Assembly: GCA_973895155.1 (NCBI GenBank)
Contig: OZ316891.1
Location: forward strand, 868,001 to 932,000
From: Marsupella aquatica
Lineage: Eukaryota; Marchantiophyta
Reading direction: 5' to 3'
Length of the DNA stretch: 64,000 bases
Part shown: piece by piece, positions 24,085 to 35,597 of the stretch
Layout of the letters: every line of letters begins with the position of its first letter
Position numbering within the stretch: the first letter of the stretch is position 1
Made by a program: the position numbers and the translations under genes
The notes under the pieces: generated by a model
What the model saw: only the letters and a program-made list of their open reading frames with translations
Databases searched by the model: none
Told to the model about the DNA's origin: nothing

Positions 24085-25702
24085 CTTTAATAAGCTTCTA
24101 CCCATGTGAATGACTACCTCTCTTGAGAACTGAGTAAACGATAGTGGGGCGCATGAAACAGTAGCAAATCTAGCGTGATACTGCGCTACTTGATATGGCG
24201 GGAAACCTGGTTTTGAGGTCCCTTTGTAGCCAATTCTTTCCAACAGGCCAGTGAGAGAACATTGTTTCCTAAGTCGATTCAGATTCATTCCTTACTGATC
24301 TTTCAGACACAATTGTGATACCTTCTACGGGACTTTTTAAAACTGTGGCCAGCTAGACGCTGTCTCCTATAATCTGAGGAAGACGTCAGCATTTAGTGCC
24401 GCGAACTGGTTTTCTAAACTATTGGTGCGGATTTGCCGGCAGATATCTTTTCAAGACCATGTAGATGACCAAAACGAATAATCGAGATTGATAGCCAGAG
24501 GAAATCATTGACAATTTTTCTTCAATTACTGGACTTCGGACCATCCAGGAGATCCAGTGCTGATAGTTTTGTCTCAGTGCTGTGCTCCATGTTTTTGCAA
24601 GTGGAGCAACATGTTGAGATTACAATGTATCTACTGTGTGCGAAAGATTTCCAGCTTTCACAAAGAAAATAAGTCCCACAGCACCGTGGGCTTGAACCCG
24701 AGAATAGGAAATCATAATATAATCGCAACTACAGTATCATCGTTTTCAAGCACTATCCAGAGCCAGCTTATCCTGAATGATTCCTCAGAAAGACGGAAAA
24801 CGTTGTCTGACCGCTACTTTCTCTTTTGCCACAGCACTAACCATTTTTTGAAGTTACTAGCACAAAGTAGGTTGCCGCCAGGAGCTTGTTGCATGTACAT
24901 TGCATATCACTTGCCGTGCAATCGTTTACTCTTTTTGCAGTTTTGTCCTCCGCCTCCCTGAAATATACGTTGTTTGAATTGAGAGATCTGATTCGCCACC
25001 AGCTGCTATTTCAACCAATTCAATGTAGGGCCAGCAAGACAGTCCTACGAATATGGATGACGGTCTTTGCTCAAATCCACACTCGAGTCGGACGGAAGGT
25101 CTGCAAAATGATCAATAGTTTCCTCACACTGTATCCCTCATTGTCAATTGCCAAGCACCATTTGCTAAGAAAGGCTTGAACTCACCATGCAGAATGAGAA
25201 TTTCATTCTAGGTGGTGAGGTTGCCAAGCACCATTTGTTTAGAAAGGCTTGCACTCAGCTTGCAGAAGGGGAATTTCCTTCTACATGGTCAGCGCAGGCT
25301 CTTCTAAGGGTGTAATAGTGAGTGCATTTGCAGCCAGAGATGGCTCGAACCTTCCTGGCTTGTGCAGTTCGTCCCTGCCCAGACACACAACTATTATGAC
25401 CCATCTCAGTGAAGTATTCGGTCCACGCTTCCTGCCTCTCCTGGCTAATACGTCATCGGGACAAAGGGATTGTAATTAATCGCCCAGAAGAAAGAATCCT
25501 ATGCCACCCTCTCCTGCTAGGTGGCATTGCACCATACATATAAAAATTCACTAGGCAGGTTTAGTGATAGCCGACATCGGTATTGCTTCCCTTTCGCATC
25601 TCAACCGCACTAGTGTTTCATAGAATTCTTCCCTTCTGAAACTTCCTCAAAACAATCGAAGAGCGGAGAACTCAAGCCATGAGTTTGGCCCCCTCAACGT
25701 GT
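24085..25702. other. Intergenic between two convergent genes
   Basis: It holds the 3' regions of the AKR gene (+) and ELP6 (-). No further gene is visible. A two-copy repeat at 25147-25290 is listed separately. Confidence 0.5.
25147..25290. repeat. Two-copy tandem repeat, period about 75 bases
   Basis: Copies begin TTGCCAAGCACCATTTG at 25147 and 25222. They share AGAAAGGCTTG, ACTCA, GCAGAA, GAATTTC.TTCTA and a TGGT(G)AG end. The repeat sits in the 3' flank of ELP6. Confidence 0.65.
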
Positions 25703-26590
25703 TCACGGCTGACCTGGAAGAAAAAATTGAACCCCGTTCTCCATGATCCGAAATTGAAATCTCTGAATCCCAAGTTCGGGACCCAAAGGTTCGACAGGAG
25801 ACAGACCACTTCTGTGATGAATAGTCAGCTGCCCGTGGACATCAGCCGCAAGTCCAGTGCTCAGAGGCTCAACACGAATGACGGTATTAGAAATATGCTC
25901 CAACTCCAATTCCGCATACGAATCATCCGACTCCTCATACGCATCCTGATGAGCGAGAAGCACTAACGAGCACCTCTGTTTCCCAAATGCGCGGAGGGCC
26001 CCGCAGTAATGCAAAAAGTCCAGCACAGCATCCTGAGAGCCCCCCGCCACCACATCCAGCACAGAAACATCGTCAATAATAATGCAGGTCTGTTCGCCAC
26101 CACAGTCTCCCGAATCCATACTCCTGACGGCATCCCTAACCCTAATGTACAAAGAAGCCAGCACATTGGCAATTGACAGCTTTTTCCCCTGCTGGCTAGA
26201 GTTTCCATCCCAACCACGAGCGGCTGCTTCAAAGACTTCAGGACTCAAGGCTACGAACACGAATCGTCCTCTCTCGCTCCAAGCCTGCAGATTGCAGCCC
26301 TGCTTCCTGGCGATTCGAGAGAAATGTGTGTAGGGGTCCGCGAGGCCCAACAGCACAACCCTCGTGCTGCTGGTCTGCGAGAGGAGCTTCGCGAGAAGGT
26401 AATGGATCATGAAGCTGCCTTTGGAGTGTACACTGTCTTTCAACAGGACCGTGTGTCCTCCCTTTTCACCGATGTTCCTCACCACCTCCTCCATTGTAGA
26501 ATCCTTGCTGGGTGCTGTGCCTCCTGCGAACCTCATTACATTTGCCTCATCACCGAATGTTGCAGTGCGTATCTCTACTACACTGTACAT
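25703..26590 (-). CDS. ELP6: Elongator complex protein 6
   Basis: A single uninterrupted frame of 295 residues. The N-terminal third has VLLKDSVHSKGSFMIHYLL, the family's characteristic KDS....KG.F..H..L block that stands where RecA proteins have Walker A. RVVLLGLADPYTHFSRI follows, then a long helix pair, IIIDDVSVLDVVAGGS (the degenerate Walker B region) and SLVLLAHQDAYEE, a beta-hairpin close to the hexamer core. ELP4, ELP5 and ELP6 form a RecA-like ring that binds tRNA and assists ELP3 in modifying the wobble uridine. Elongator also acts in transcription. The length is slightly above that of the Arabidopsis protein. The gene has no intron in the coding region. The start (MYSVVEIRTATF) is the first ATG; an internal ATG in VMRFAGG is a possible alternative. 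Confidence 0.85.
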   Translation of the reverse strand: MYSVVEIRTATFGDEANVMRFAGGTAPSKDSTMEEVVRNIGEKGGHTVLLKDSVHSKGSFMIHYLLAKLLSQTSSTRVVLLGLADPYTHFSRIARKQGCNLQAWSERGRFVFVALSPEVFEAAARGWDGNSSQQGKKLSIANVLASLYIRVRDAVRSMDSGDCGGEQTCIIIDDVSVLDVVAGGSQDAVLDFLHYCGALRAFGKQRCSLVLLAHQDAYEESDDSYAELELEHISNTVIRVEPLSTGLAADVHGQLTIHHRSGLSPVEPLGPELGIQRFQFRIMENGVQFFLPGQP

Positions 26591-26624
26591 CGAGGCCCTT
26601 GCCGGTAATCACACCCGTAAGCAC

Positions 26625-27100
26625 GAGAGATATCCTTAGTAGACCCCCTTATGGAAAAAAGTTTGCTTAATCAACCCCCTCTATACTTTTCTCCAATCTG
26701 GACCGTTGATGGATCTTTTGATCTCAGATCTGGACCGTTGATGGATCTTTTGATCTCAGATCTGGTTTGATAGATCAAGTAAAACTTCATTTTGGGGGTT
26801 GATCAAGCAAATGCCTCCCATAAGCACACATCAAAATGTAAAATGTGTGAATATAGGGTGGTGTGAATATAGGGGAGGGATATGCTTAGTAGACCCCCCT
26901 CTGGAAAAAGTTTGCTTAATCAACCCCCTCAATACTTTTCCCCAATCTGGACCGTTGATGGACCTTTCGATCTCACATCTGGGCCATTCATAGACCTCAG
27001 GGGGTTGATCGAGTAACAAGTTTCATTTTGGGGGTCGATCAAGCAAATACCTCGAATATAGGGTGTGCACTCACTGTAAGCACACATCAAAATGTAAAAT
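26625..27100. mobile_element. Two adjacent copies of a MITE-like unit
   Basis: Copy 1 begins at about 26625 (gagatatccttagtagaccccc) and copy 2 at about 26873 (gggatatgcttagtagaccccc). Both continue GGAAAAA.GTTTGCTTAATCAACCCCCTC and AATCTGGACCGTTGATGGA. Each ends with the inverse of the head (GGGGGTTGATCAAGCAAAT), so each unit can fold. In copy 1 a 37-base inner segment with TCTGGACCGTTGATGGATC is itself doubled. Small size, inverted ends and no coding capacity fit a miniature inverted-repeat element. Target-site duplications were not established. Confidence 0.5.
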
Positions 27101-27270
27101 GTGGGAATATATGGTGTGCATTCATTGATTTAAAGAAAATAACCAGGTTTATCATGTGGTTATATAGGGTGTGCACTCACTGATTTACAGAAAATAACCA
27201 GGTTTATCATGTGATAGTATAGGGTGTGCACTCATTGATTTAAAGAAAAAAAACCAGGTTTATCATGGTA
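27057..27270. repeat. Minisatellite, unit about 57 bases
   Basis: At least three consecutive copies of TATAGGGTGTGCACTCA followed by CTGATTTA.AGAAAATAACCAGGTTTATCATG run to about 27270. The first and most diverged copy is fused to the tail of the preceding MITE-like unit, which suggests the satellite grew from the element's end. Confidence 0.75.
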
Positions 27271-28964
27271 TGGAGAGATGCCCTACATGGTGTATGTCAT
27301 ATTTTGGAGTGGGGCTGGTGATGCCGCCCAACACAGGGTCTACTCAAACCCCAAATTTGATGGACCTTAATTAAACCACCACTACTAGCCATGACAAAAA
27401 CCTGGTTACACCATAAATAATATTATTTCCTGAATATGTGGAGCAATACCTGGTGATGCTGCCCAACAGAGGGTTAGGTTTGTCCAGACTGATTAAAAAA
27501 GAAAAAAGGAAACGGCAGGTTTTGAGGTGCCTTCATAATGTAAGCTTTCTTGTGCCAAGGTCTTCTTTCCTATAGTGAAAACGAAAGCTCATACACCTTT
27601 GTGGTATTTGACTCATGTAGGCTTTTCATGCTATATCTTACTTTCCTTTTTCCAGTTCTCATTATGTCTTTCCCACTAGTTTTTTTTCCCTGTTTTTGGG
27701 TGTGCATCTGTCGGACCCTTCTTGGTTAATTTATTCTCACCTTCATGTATTAAGCCCAATGGGTTTTCAGGGCCTTTTCATATATGGAAGACCATATAAT
27801 TAGGGAAATTTTGATGCTGGGCAGTCATCAATCTTAGAATGCCCTCAATAGGTTGTCCAAAGAATTCTACTGTTGCACTCACCATATTAGCTCTACAGAT
27901 AAGATCCAAAGCATATGAAACACCACCAGCCAGCAATTATTCAAGGAAATCAATGCTATATGTGCATGGGACATTATTTATGCATTTCTCCATGTGTGAG
28001 TGGTCTCGCAATATGTAATAAGTGCATAGGAATTAGATAACTTATTCACTTCCCCCCTTGTGCTGTCACGTCATACAGTACGACTCCAAAGCCAGGACAT
28101 TTTCTAACACTGAAGATCTCTTGGGCTTGAAGCCCAATCATTCCTCGAGCGCCATATCCTGAGCTTTACCAGGCTCTTCAATTTGCTGCTAGGTAAGCTT
28201 TAGGAGGGCTTTACAAGAGGGCAGGGGCCCTTCAATCTCTCTCCATCCAGAGCAAAGCTGATGGTCATTTCCTTCCACAAAAGTTAAAATGCATGAGCCA
28301 AAATGTTTCAGGTTTGAAAGTAATCAATGCAATTCCCTGAAAATAAGGAGCGTTTGCTCCAAGTTCTTAGATCACCTCAAGACAAGGTCTAAGTTTTGGA
28401 CAAAAAAGCTTGCACACCTCAGCAAGAAAAGGGACTCACAAGGGGCCCACTCACAGATGACTAGGTTAGGCAATGCTTTTGGTTCATTGTGCCCCTAAGT
28501 TCATGTAAAGTGAAGTGTGACCAGTTCCCATGTATGAATGGCTAGGATTGCATCTTTCACTTAGAAAAAAAGGAATTGCTGTCCCCAAGTTCTTGTAAAG
28601 CCACCCTTAGGTTAGTGTGGAGATATTCTATGTTGCGAGCAAACAGAAGATTTTGATAGCGAGTAGATTTTGATAGCGAGACAATAATGACTCCAAATTT
28701 CAGATGCTTTTTGGTGCCTTTTACATTTTTGGTGGTTTTTTAAAGACTCCAGATGGCTAGCGAGCTTGCTAGCAGAAAGGGAGTCCCCAAAAGGGATGTT
28801 ATCAACTGTAGTTGATAGCGAGGCAGTTGCATGTAGAAAAATAGAGGTCATACAAGAATTTTTTTTACTTGTGCGAGAAAAAATATTACTGTTTGCTTGC
28901 ACGTTACAATTACCCGATTAGTGTGGTTTTTGTTTTCTTTGCGCTGGGCTTGTGCCTGGTCCTT
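27271..28964. other. Gene-free stretch with scattered short repeats
   Basis: 'ctggtgatgcngcccaaca' occurs at about 27311 and 27450, and 'gattttgatagcgag' occurs twice at about 28650-28680. Other words (tgtaaagccaccct) recur at about 28596 and, diverged, at about 45655. No gene recognised. Confidence 0.4.
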
Positions 28965-29084
28965 TTGGCTTTCTGGCCTTTTGCTTGTTCTCCTTTAATT
29001 GGGGTTGGCTTTCTGGCCTTTTTCTTGTTCTCCTTTAATTGGGGTTGGCTTTCTGGCCTTTTTCTTGTTCTCCCTTAATTGGGG
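28965..29084. repeat. Three tandem copies of a 40-base unit
   Basis: Copies begin TTGGCTTTCTGGCC at 28965, 29005 and 29045, with only one or two differences between copies. The near-identity points to recent expansion. It lies 0.4 kb upstream of the SnoaL-like gene. Confidence 0.9.
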
Positions 29085-29119
29085 TTTTGGACCGTGGGAT
29101 CATGTCTGCCGGTTCTGCT

Positions 29120-29134
29120 TTTGTGGATATATAT
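29120..29134 (+). promoter_or_regulatory. Possible TATA element upstream of the SnoaL-like gene
   Basis: TGGATATATATATGTG at about 29124-29139 is the only clear TATA-like run between the 40-base repeats and the ATG at 29465. The distance of about 330 bases would imply a long leader, so the call is tentative. Confidence 0.25.
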
Positions 29135-29464
29135 ATGTGTAGCACCAGGGTGATGATTGCTTCCCTTCATGTGTGCATGCTTTGCACAAATGCAGTTGTC
29201 TGTACAGCCGCGAGTACAGAGCACTGCGGTGACGATTTGCTTCCCGTCCTGTCTTACGTGTATGCCTTTCCACAATTCCACTTGGCTTTGTGCTGAGCAG
29301 AAAGCTTTTCTTCAACGGAAACTACTGTAATCTTTCGAGTCCAATTCTGCGTTCTCATGGGCAAAAGGATTCAAGCGATCAGCGAGGATTCAATCCTATC
29401 GGAGCTTCGACTCGGGTATCAACAAGCATTCAACCCGATCAGAGCTTGAACAGCCTAGTACACT

Positions 29465-29915
29465 ATGGCGTCTACTCCGATTGAATCAACTCGCCGCCAA
29501 GTCGCACTGTCCGTCATTGAGGGCTACAACTCCTGGTCCATGGACAGCATCATGTCCTACCGCGCCCCCAACTGCGTTCACGAAGTGCTGCCTTCATCCC
29601 TCTCCCGGCCTCCTAGAAACAATGCGGCTTACAGCGCTTACTTCAGCTCGATCATCCCTCACTTCCGGCACTTCCACTGCACTCTCCACGACCTGATTGA
29701 AGACTCTGCGGCCAACAAAGTTGTCATGTGGGCGTCTAGTACGGCAGAGACGGACCTAGGCCCTTACGCTAATGAGTACATGCTTTGTGCTTTACTTCAA
29801 TTCAGAAGGAAAGGTCGAAAGGTTCTTGGAGTTTGTGGATTCCGCGAGGAGTGTATCGTTTTTTGGGCGGTTGACAGAGTTGATGGCGGAAAAGGGTAAG
29901 AACGCTGGGAATTAG
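29465..29915 (+). pseudogene. SnoaL-like (NTF2-fold) protein, broken by one frameshift; fungal-like
   Basis: From ATG 29465 the frame reads EGYNSWSMDSIMSYRAPNC, CVHEVLPSSL.RP and FHCTLHDLIED, then VVMWASSTAETDLGPYANEYM. This order matches the NTF2-fold SnoaL-like proteins common in filamentous fungi. Just after the Met codon at 29780-29782 the homology moves to the next frame: that frame continues with hydrophobic strand sequence and an F.EFVDSA motif, ending at TAG 29913-29915. In the original frame the sequence turns Arg-rich and stops at 29899. A single extra base near 29783 explains this. A 30-base GT..AG intron is formally possible but would remove the conserved strand. Function within the family is mostly unknown; many members bind or isomerise small molecules. 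The gene is intronless, and its first two thirds look more GC-rich than its flanks. Horizontal transfer from a fungus is an inference. A genuine pseudogene and a base-call error are both possible. Confidence 0.7.
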
Positions 29916-32349
29916 GACGCGACGGACGAGTTGTGAGCATCTGATACGACGCCGGACTGCAGCGTCTGGGTTGCTCACTGAGTGAGTACGTCTAAAGTAT
30001 GGAATTGCCGTATTATTGATCTTAATTGGAGATAGCAAATGTAGGACGGGGACAACAACAGCAATAATGCAGTATAGCAGATAACAAGCCGCAATAAAAG
30101 ATTATACAGTTGCACTGTAATTGCATGTAATAATCGCACTTTCTTTGTCTGTGATAAGCCAATCGGCTGGAATTCATAGGAAAAATTGATATAGTCTTAG
30201 GCTGAGGTACCACTGCTGGCCGGCTGATCGACAAACTGATTGAAGATGGATGAGCGCGCAGGGGTAGTACTTTCTTACAAAGCGAACTTATACAGCAAAA
30301 GAGCAGAGTCAAGAAGAGATCACCGGAAATGGTAAGCAGAGTAGCATAGTGCAAAGGTTCTGGTGACCGACAGTGCTCGAGTTTAGACACAAACCAGTGC
30401 ATTGGGCACCGCCTTCTAACCATGGATAATGATGAGGTCAGAGTACAACATTTGCAGATCATCTTCGTTGAAGTTTGCAATCCGAGATAGAGATTTTATC
30501 TTTGTACTTTGCTCCGCGTTTGGCCATATGCAGGGAGATGTTTGGGAAGCACGCTTTTACAAGAATCCATCAACCCATATGTAAGAAGCCTTCAATCTCA
30601 CGGCCTATCTTACTGGCAAATGTAGTCGTGATCGGGTTGAGAATCAGGACTGGGCAATGATCTCAATAGTCGAAGGAAATCATATACCGTCCATTGATTG
30701 ACAAATAGCGTAAACTATTTATCGTGAAATCACATAGATGTTATGCGATTTTGGGTTCAAATGTTTGTCGACAGTTCAGGGTGTAGGGCTTAGACAGTTT
30801 GTATGAGTTGTGATCGATTTTGTTCAAGATCCTGTCGGAGTATTTGATCTTGTAAGAATGCTTACCTTACTTTGAAGTAGGGCCTTGGATTCTAAAATGA
30901 TGACTTGCCCATATCAATTTCCATGGAAATCACGGAATCCCTATCGAAACTCGAAGTCCTTTAGCTAGTAGATAATCCAGAGTCATGTGGATTGGGAGCC
31001 GATTGGGAGCTGACTGTCCTGTTTTCTATGCGATAGGGCCTTCATGCTTAGTCAGTTCACCGGCTTCTGTTATGGATCTTCTGTAAGGTCAGAACATTGA
31101 GTAGTCCGAACGATGTCCATTTACTGCTATGCACACGTCTCAAAGTTATCAACGTTGACCGACTTTGCACAACTTGAGGAACCCCTGAATTGACGAAGCA
31201 TTTAGGTCTCGTTACTCTGGATCTTCCCGGTTGGTTTACTCTACTCGGATACGTATGTTAACCTCAAATGTAACATTGCAGACCATGAAGACCTCACTCT
31301 TGATAATGCATAGAATTGCTTACCATCTGCAGAGCTAGGAGAACCTTGTTAGTATTTGCCAGTTTTAGTGGTGAAAGAAATGAAAACGGAAATCTTTCTC
31401 AAAACATGATGTGTCGGTAAGTTCATCACCCAGCGGCAGCAGGTTCATTTGGTCAATAAGGTTACACTTTTAAAGAAGCTCAATAATTGGCTGTTGCGAG
31501 CTGGACTTTGTTGCTGTTGTGATTTTGCACATAGGATAACACCAGGGAGAGAACATTGACATTGGTAACTAGTGAAGTGGATCGATCTCGGAAAGAGGGT
31601 TACGAGAAAGTTACAGGGGATCCGGGAAAATACATCAACCCCACAAGGTATATTTGTGTGCGGTTCCACCTTTTTCATTTTGGTGCTCTAATAATGCAAT
31701 CGTGAGAATAGCGATATCGTAGTTAATGGTTCGTTCTCCAACTCGACATCAAAATCCGTGCTTAGCTTTCGCTTCCTTTCTGCTAACTGTGGAAAGAACG
31801 TCCTAAGAGACGGGTCAAATCACCTTTTTATATTACACTGTTCATAATTCTCAGGCAGCCACACAAGACATTAGGCATGATTCCTTCAGTAACGCTGATT
31901 TGTTGGATAGTGGGCGATAAATGAAACCCAACAGATGATGGCAAGGACGATGGTCTGAGTATGAAGGGGAGGGAAGGCTTGTCTTCACTTTGGTGAACAA
32001 GGTTTGCCAATATTGACGCAGGAGATACATGAAGGAAATTTCCTCCACCCACCAGAAACGACAGGATTTTCTCTGCTCCAGCAGTTAAATCTTGAAGGAA
32101 ACAAGTAAAGAATTTGTTCCAGTTGTTCAAGTTTATATATGGGGTGGTGGGGAGATATACCATAGGTGCTGTAATTTAATAGCAGACCACAAGAAATTTG
32201 ATACCACACTACAAGCATATACATTACATCATCCTCGGTCAAAGAAGGGAGATCACTCTTTAAAATTGTCAAATTTCACTTGATTTTGGGTAATTGACAG
32301 GATTTTTGAGATAGGAGTCATAAATATGTCCACCCTCAGCCCAGAGAGA
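29916..32349. other. Intergenic, no recognised gene
   Basis: Frames of up to 152 codons (30022-30480 minus) lack motifs and have compositions typical of non-coding DNA. No strong repeat is visible. Confidence 0.45.
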
Positions 32350-32560
32350 CATGACTTTGTGGTAGTTCAAGTGTTGTAGGCTGACTCTTTCAACTATTGT
32401 GGCTACTTTGTGGTAGCTCACTTGAATATAGATTAATAGGTCTTGGGTTCAAGTGTTGTAGGCTGAACTCTTCCAACTATTGTGGCTGACTTTTCCCTTT
32501 GTGTGCGGTTTCGCAGATCTCCTTAAAATAAAAATAAATAAAAATATACTCACCCTCCAT
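32350..32560 (+). mobile_element. tRNA-derived SINE-like repeat, copy 2, with doubled head
   Basis: The second member of the family at 8256-8445. An A-box-like TTTGTGGTAGCTCACTTGAA (about 32406-32425) and B-box-like TCTTGGGTTCAAGTG (about 32441-32455) are followed by the shared body (CAACTATTGTGGCTGACTTTTCCC) and the tail CCTTAAAATAAAAATAAATAAA. An extra partial head (ACTTTGTGGTAGTTCAAGTG) directly precedes it at 32354-32373, so the copy carries an internal duplication. Confidence 0.5.
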
Positions 32561-34571
32561 GTTGTAGATTAAAATGAAATCTAACAATCTCCCCAAGCAA
32601 ATTTTGCTCTTGATATCAATCAGCCTCCATAAAGGGATGGAGCAAAGTGAAAAGCCAACTAAACTGGTAACTGGTGAGCAGTCACAAACTCGAGCTATGT
32701 TGTAATTTTCCCAATTGTGCCAAATTCATGGAAAAGAACGAACATCAGTCCTTGGAGCATTTCTTGAGGACACAGATTCTTACATGATGTCCCACACATG
32801 GGAAACAAGAAAAGCCTGTATATTGTGGATCTTCAAACTTCAGTTAGTACTAACATGCAGTTTCGAATATTATACTTTAAATGCCTCAAGAAGTTCTTTC
32901 ATGTTATTGCCTGATCATTAGTCCGTGAACACCTCTCCGTCATTAAAGATTAAACGACAGTCCCGACAAGATTTCAATAACGACACAATCAAAGATCAGA
33001 TCTTATCTGAAGGTGATTCACGACGTAATAAAGGGGCGGGTGACCGGGCCCGTTCACAGTCCGATCCAATTTCCATTCTTTTGAGGGACGGGGGATCTCT
33101 GGCTTCTTCAGGTAACATGTCCAAACTATGGCACAACTCAAATTCTACAGGAAGTTTCTCGAGATGAACCGTTTGCGAGTCTTTCCGTGAGATTCCTCAT
33201 GCGTTCCATCTCCGAAGTCAAAGCACTCTTGGTTTCATCATGTTGGTGTGCCCCACTTGTTCTTCTGGGCGGCCCGGGTTTGTCTCTCCTGCATTTTTTT
33301 CTGTTTATTACAAAAAAGCAGTTACTCCTACTAAGTAAACCCAGCTGCCCTTTCGTCGGGGAGGCTAGACTACAAACCCGCCGCCAACGTGAGGACAACT
33401 CCATGTCCAAACGCGCACATGTCTATGGCCGAAGAGCGATATTACAAATCAAGCAGCCAAGTCTGAAAGCCGTCACACTCGTGAAACTAATAACCAAGAT
33501 ATTTCCAGGGAGAACTAACAAACCACTTTGTACAGTCAGCCGATGAATTATAATGGTTTTTAAAAGGTTTAGCAAGCTTTGAAACCCTAGCGTCGAATTT
33601 TTCCTGTAAGCGAAATGGTAACCACTCCAGATTATAACTGCCGGTTTTCCAGTATTGCAGCAGATGATTCATGAGAGTGTCACTCAGAAAGTTGTTGATC
33701 GAGATGCTTCAAGCGCTAGCTTGATCAATGTCTTCAGATAGCTAGATGAACTGGGGATCACGTTTTGCAACAATCTATATAATTTGTGTACATGAAACAG
33801 TAGTTCTTAGAAATTAAGCAGAGATAAGCCCTAAACTGGCACTTGACAAGCTTAGACCCAGACCCGTGTGATATGACGTAGCCGCGTCCAACAGAGTCGG
33901 ATTTCGAGCTCGTCGATCAGCCCTTTGAACGAACCAAATTGCGCTTTCACTAAGTGCTGTGCAATTTTCAGATTCCAACCTAATTTCATTCCTGGTTCTT
34001 CCAAACAGAAACGAAGCCAAAAACTAGCTAGAACTGGTCTTTTAACACTGGAACAAAACGCAGTTTCCCTCCATACCTGATTGCAGAATGTATTTCAGAG
34101 CTGTCACTGTTTTTGTGAACAACTAGAGCAAGTTTTCGAAATACCACGGTTGTGATTCAATGTAAGCATTGTAACTTTATTGATCTACGTAATTTCTAAT
34201 TCAAATGAGATGTGTGAACTGATGACAATGGACATGAGTGACGTCCGTGAAATGTTTGTAATCAAGAAGGATTATGTGCAAGAGTGTGCAACTAGCTAAC
34301 TAAACTATATGGTATCATACCGATAAGATTGCAGAATAATAAAAAGGTAAAGGTGACATAGATTAGGGGGAAAAACCGTTCTGTTCCGGAGAACATATAT
34401 GGACTAGCAGAGCGAAATGGGAGGCAATATTGGAATCTACAAGCTTGACGAAGCTCGCATCAGAAATTAAGGCAATGCTGTCTGAAGCTGGCGTGTCGGT
34501 GCTTGAGCTATCTACTACATATGAGCAGCTCGTTGGAGGGCCAAATTGCAAAAGAGATTCTGCGATTTCTT
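32561..34571. other. Intergenic, 3' side of the NAC gene
   Basis: No gene recognised. Frames such as 33187-33546 plus and 33138-33410 minus overlap each other and carry no motif. Confidence 0.45.
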
Positions 34572-35597
34572 TCAGTTGCTAGGATCGTAGGATGAAGGTG
34601 CGGTACTGGGGTACCAAAGAGGCTCTGGTGCGGAGGTATCTATATCCCAACCAGCGACAAGGTTTTCCAAGGTATCACCTAATTGAAAATCCTTTTTCAA
34701 TTTCAAGTTACTGCTGGCCCGCCGCAAATTGGCCTCATGCACAGGATAGGTTGCAGTTTGAGAGTAACCTTGTGTTTCAGGAATCTGAGTGCGGCCAACA
34801 AACGAGAAATTGGGTTTTACGGAATGAAAACTGGCACCCTCAATACTTTGGAGACCAGGAAGAAAAGAGCCAGGTTGAACATTCCCGTAGTCGGAGTTGA
34901 TGCTGGGTTCTGCAGCTCTCTTTTTGAGTGCAGGACTCTTCTCAGTGCTCCCAACAAACGAATAATTGGGTTTTACGGAATGAAAGCTGGTAGATTCCCT
35001 CCGCTGGGTACCGGGAACGAAAGAACCAAGCGCAACATTACCGTACTCTGAGTCGGAGCTGGGTTCTGGAGCTGTAAACTTTTTGATTGATGAACTCTTC
35101 TCGAAGACTCGACAGACCACCCATTCTTGTTGATCGGATCGCGATTCATCCTCGAGCCTGTACTCGTGCATTACCCAGTTAGTCTTCTGTCCTTTGGGAG
35201 CACGGCCAGTGTAGAACACCAGAGTCTTCTTCATTCCTGTGAGCCGCCCGGCGCTCCTCGCCACAACTTCACGATCTTTGCCTGTGGCTTTCCAGTAGCC
35301 TGCCTCAGTAGCACGGTTTGTGCGCATGCCCGTAGGGTACTTCCTATCCTTGAGAGTGAAGAAGTAAAACGCGCTGTCATCTGTTTGTGCCCTTGCTTGA
35401 AGATCCCAAGGCTCGCACTTGTTGAAGTCCACCACTCCAATGGCTTGAAAAGTCTCACTACTGTTCAGAATTTTCTTCGTCAGATAATAACTTACGAGCT
35501 CCTCATCTGTAGGGTAGAAGCGGAAGCCAGGCGGTAAACGTGAACTCTCATAAGTCTGACCACCCCAACTATTGGGGTCGGAGTTCTGGAAAGACAT
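34572..35597 (-). CDS. NAC-domain transcription factor with duplicated C-terminal module
   Basis: An uninterrupted frame of 341 residues. The NAC domain spans about residues 21-166 with all five subdomains: [19 protein letters not shown] (A), [13 protein letters not shown] (B), [20 protein letters not shown] with [12 protein letters not shown] (C), [28 protein letters not shown] (D, with the basic DNA-contact strand) and [10 protein letters not shown] (E). The domain dimerises and binds CGT(G/A)-core sites in the nucleus. The C-terminal half holds two copies of a module of about 39 residues at about 178-216 and 230-268 (EPS..S.YGNV..GSF.PG.Q and [12 protein letters not shown]), then an acidic segment and the end [14 protein letters not shown], which resembles a W-type activation motif. 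NAC genes usually have two introns within the domain, and this one has none. The first ATG precedes the domain by 20 residues, normal for the family. Confidence 0.93.
   Translation of the reverse strand: MSFQNSDPNSWGGQTYESSRLPPGFRFYPTDEELVSYYLTKKILNSSETFQAIGVVDFNKCEPWDLQARAQTDDSAFYFFTLKDRKYPTGMRTNRATEAGYWKATGKDREVVARSAGRLTGMKKTLVFYTGRAPKGQKTNWVMHEYRLEDESRSDQQEWVVCRVFEKSSSIKKFTAPEPSSDSEYGNVALGSFVPGTQRRESTSFHSVKPNYSFVGSTEKSPALKKRAAEPSINSDYGNVQPGSFLPGLQSIEGASFHSVKPNFSFVGRTQIPETQGYSQTATYPVHEANLRRASSNLKLKKDFQLGDTLENLVAGWDIDTSAPEPLWYPSTAPSSYDPSN

Noticed and set aside
24690-24720. tRNA-like B-box (minus strand CTCGGGTTCAAGCCC)
   Set aside because: No A-box, acceptor stem or anticodon arm at the right distance, so it is not a tRNA gene; a SINE fragment is possible but unsupported.
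34683-35537. Plus-strand frames across the NAC gene
   Set aside because: Antisense shadows of a clear NAC coding sequence.
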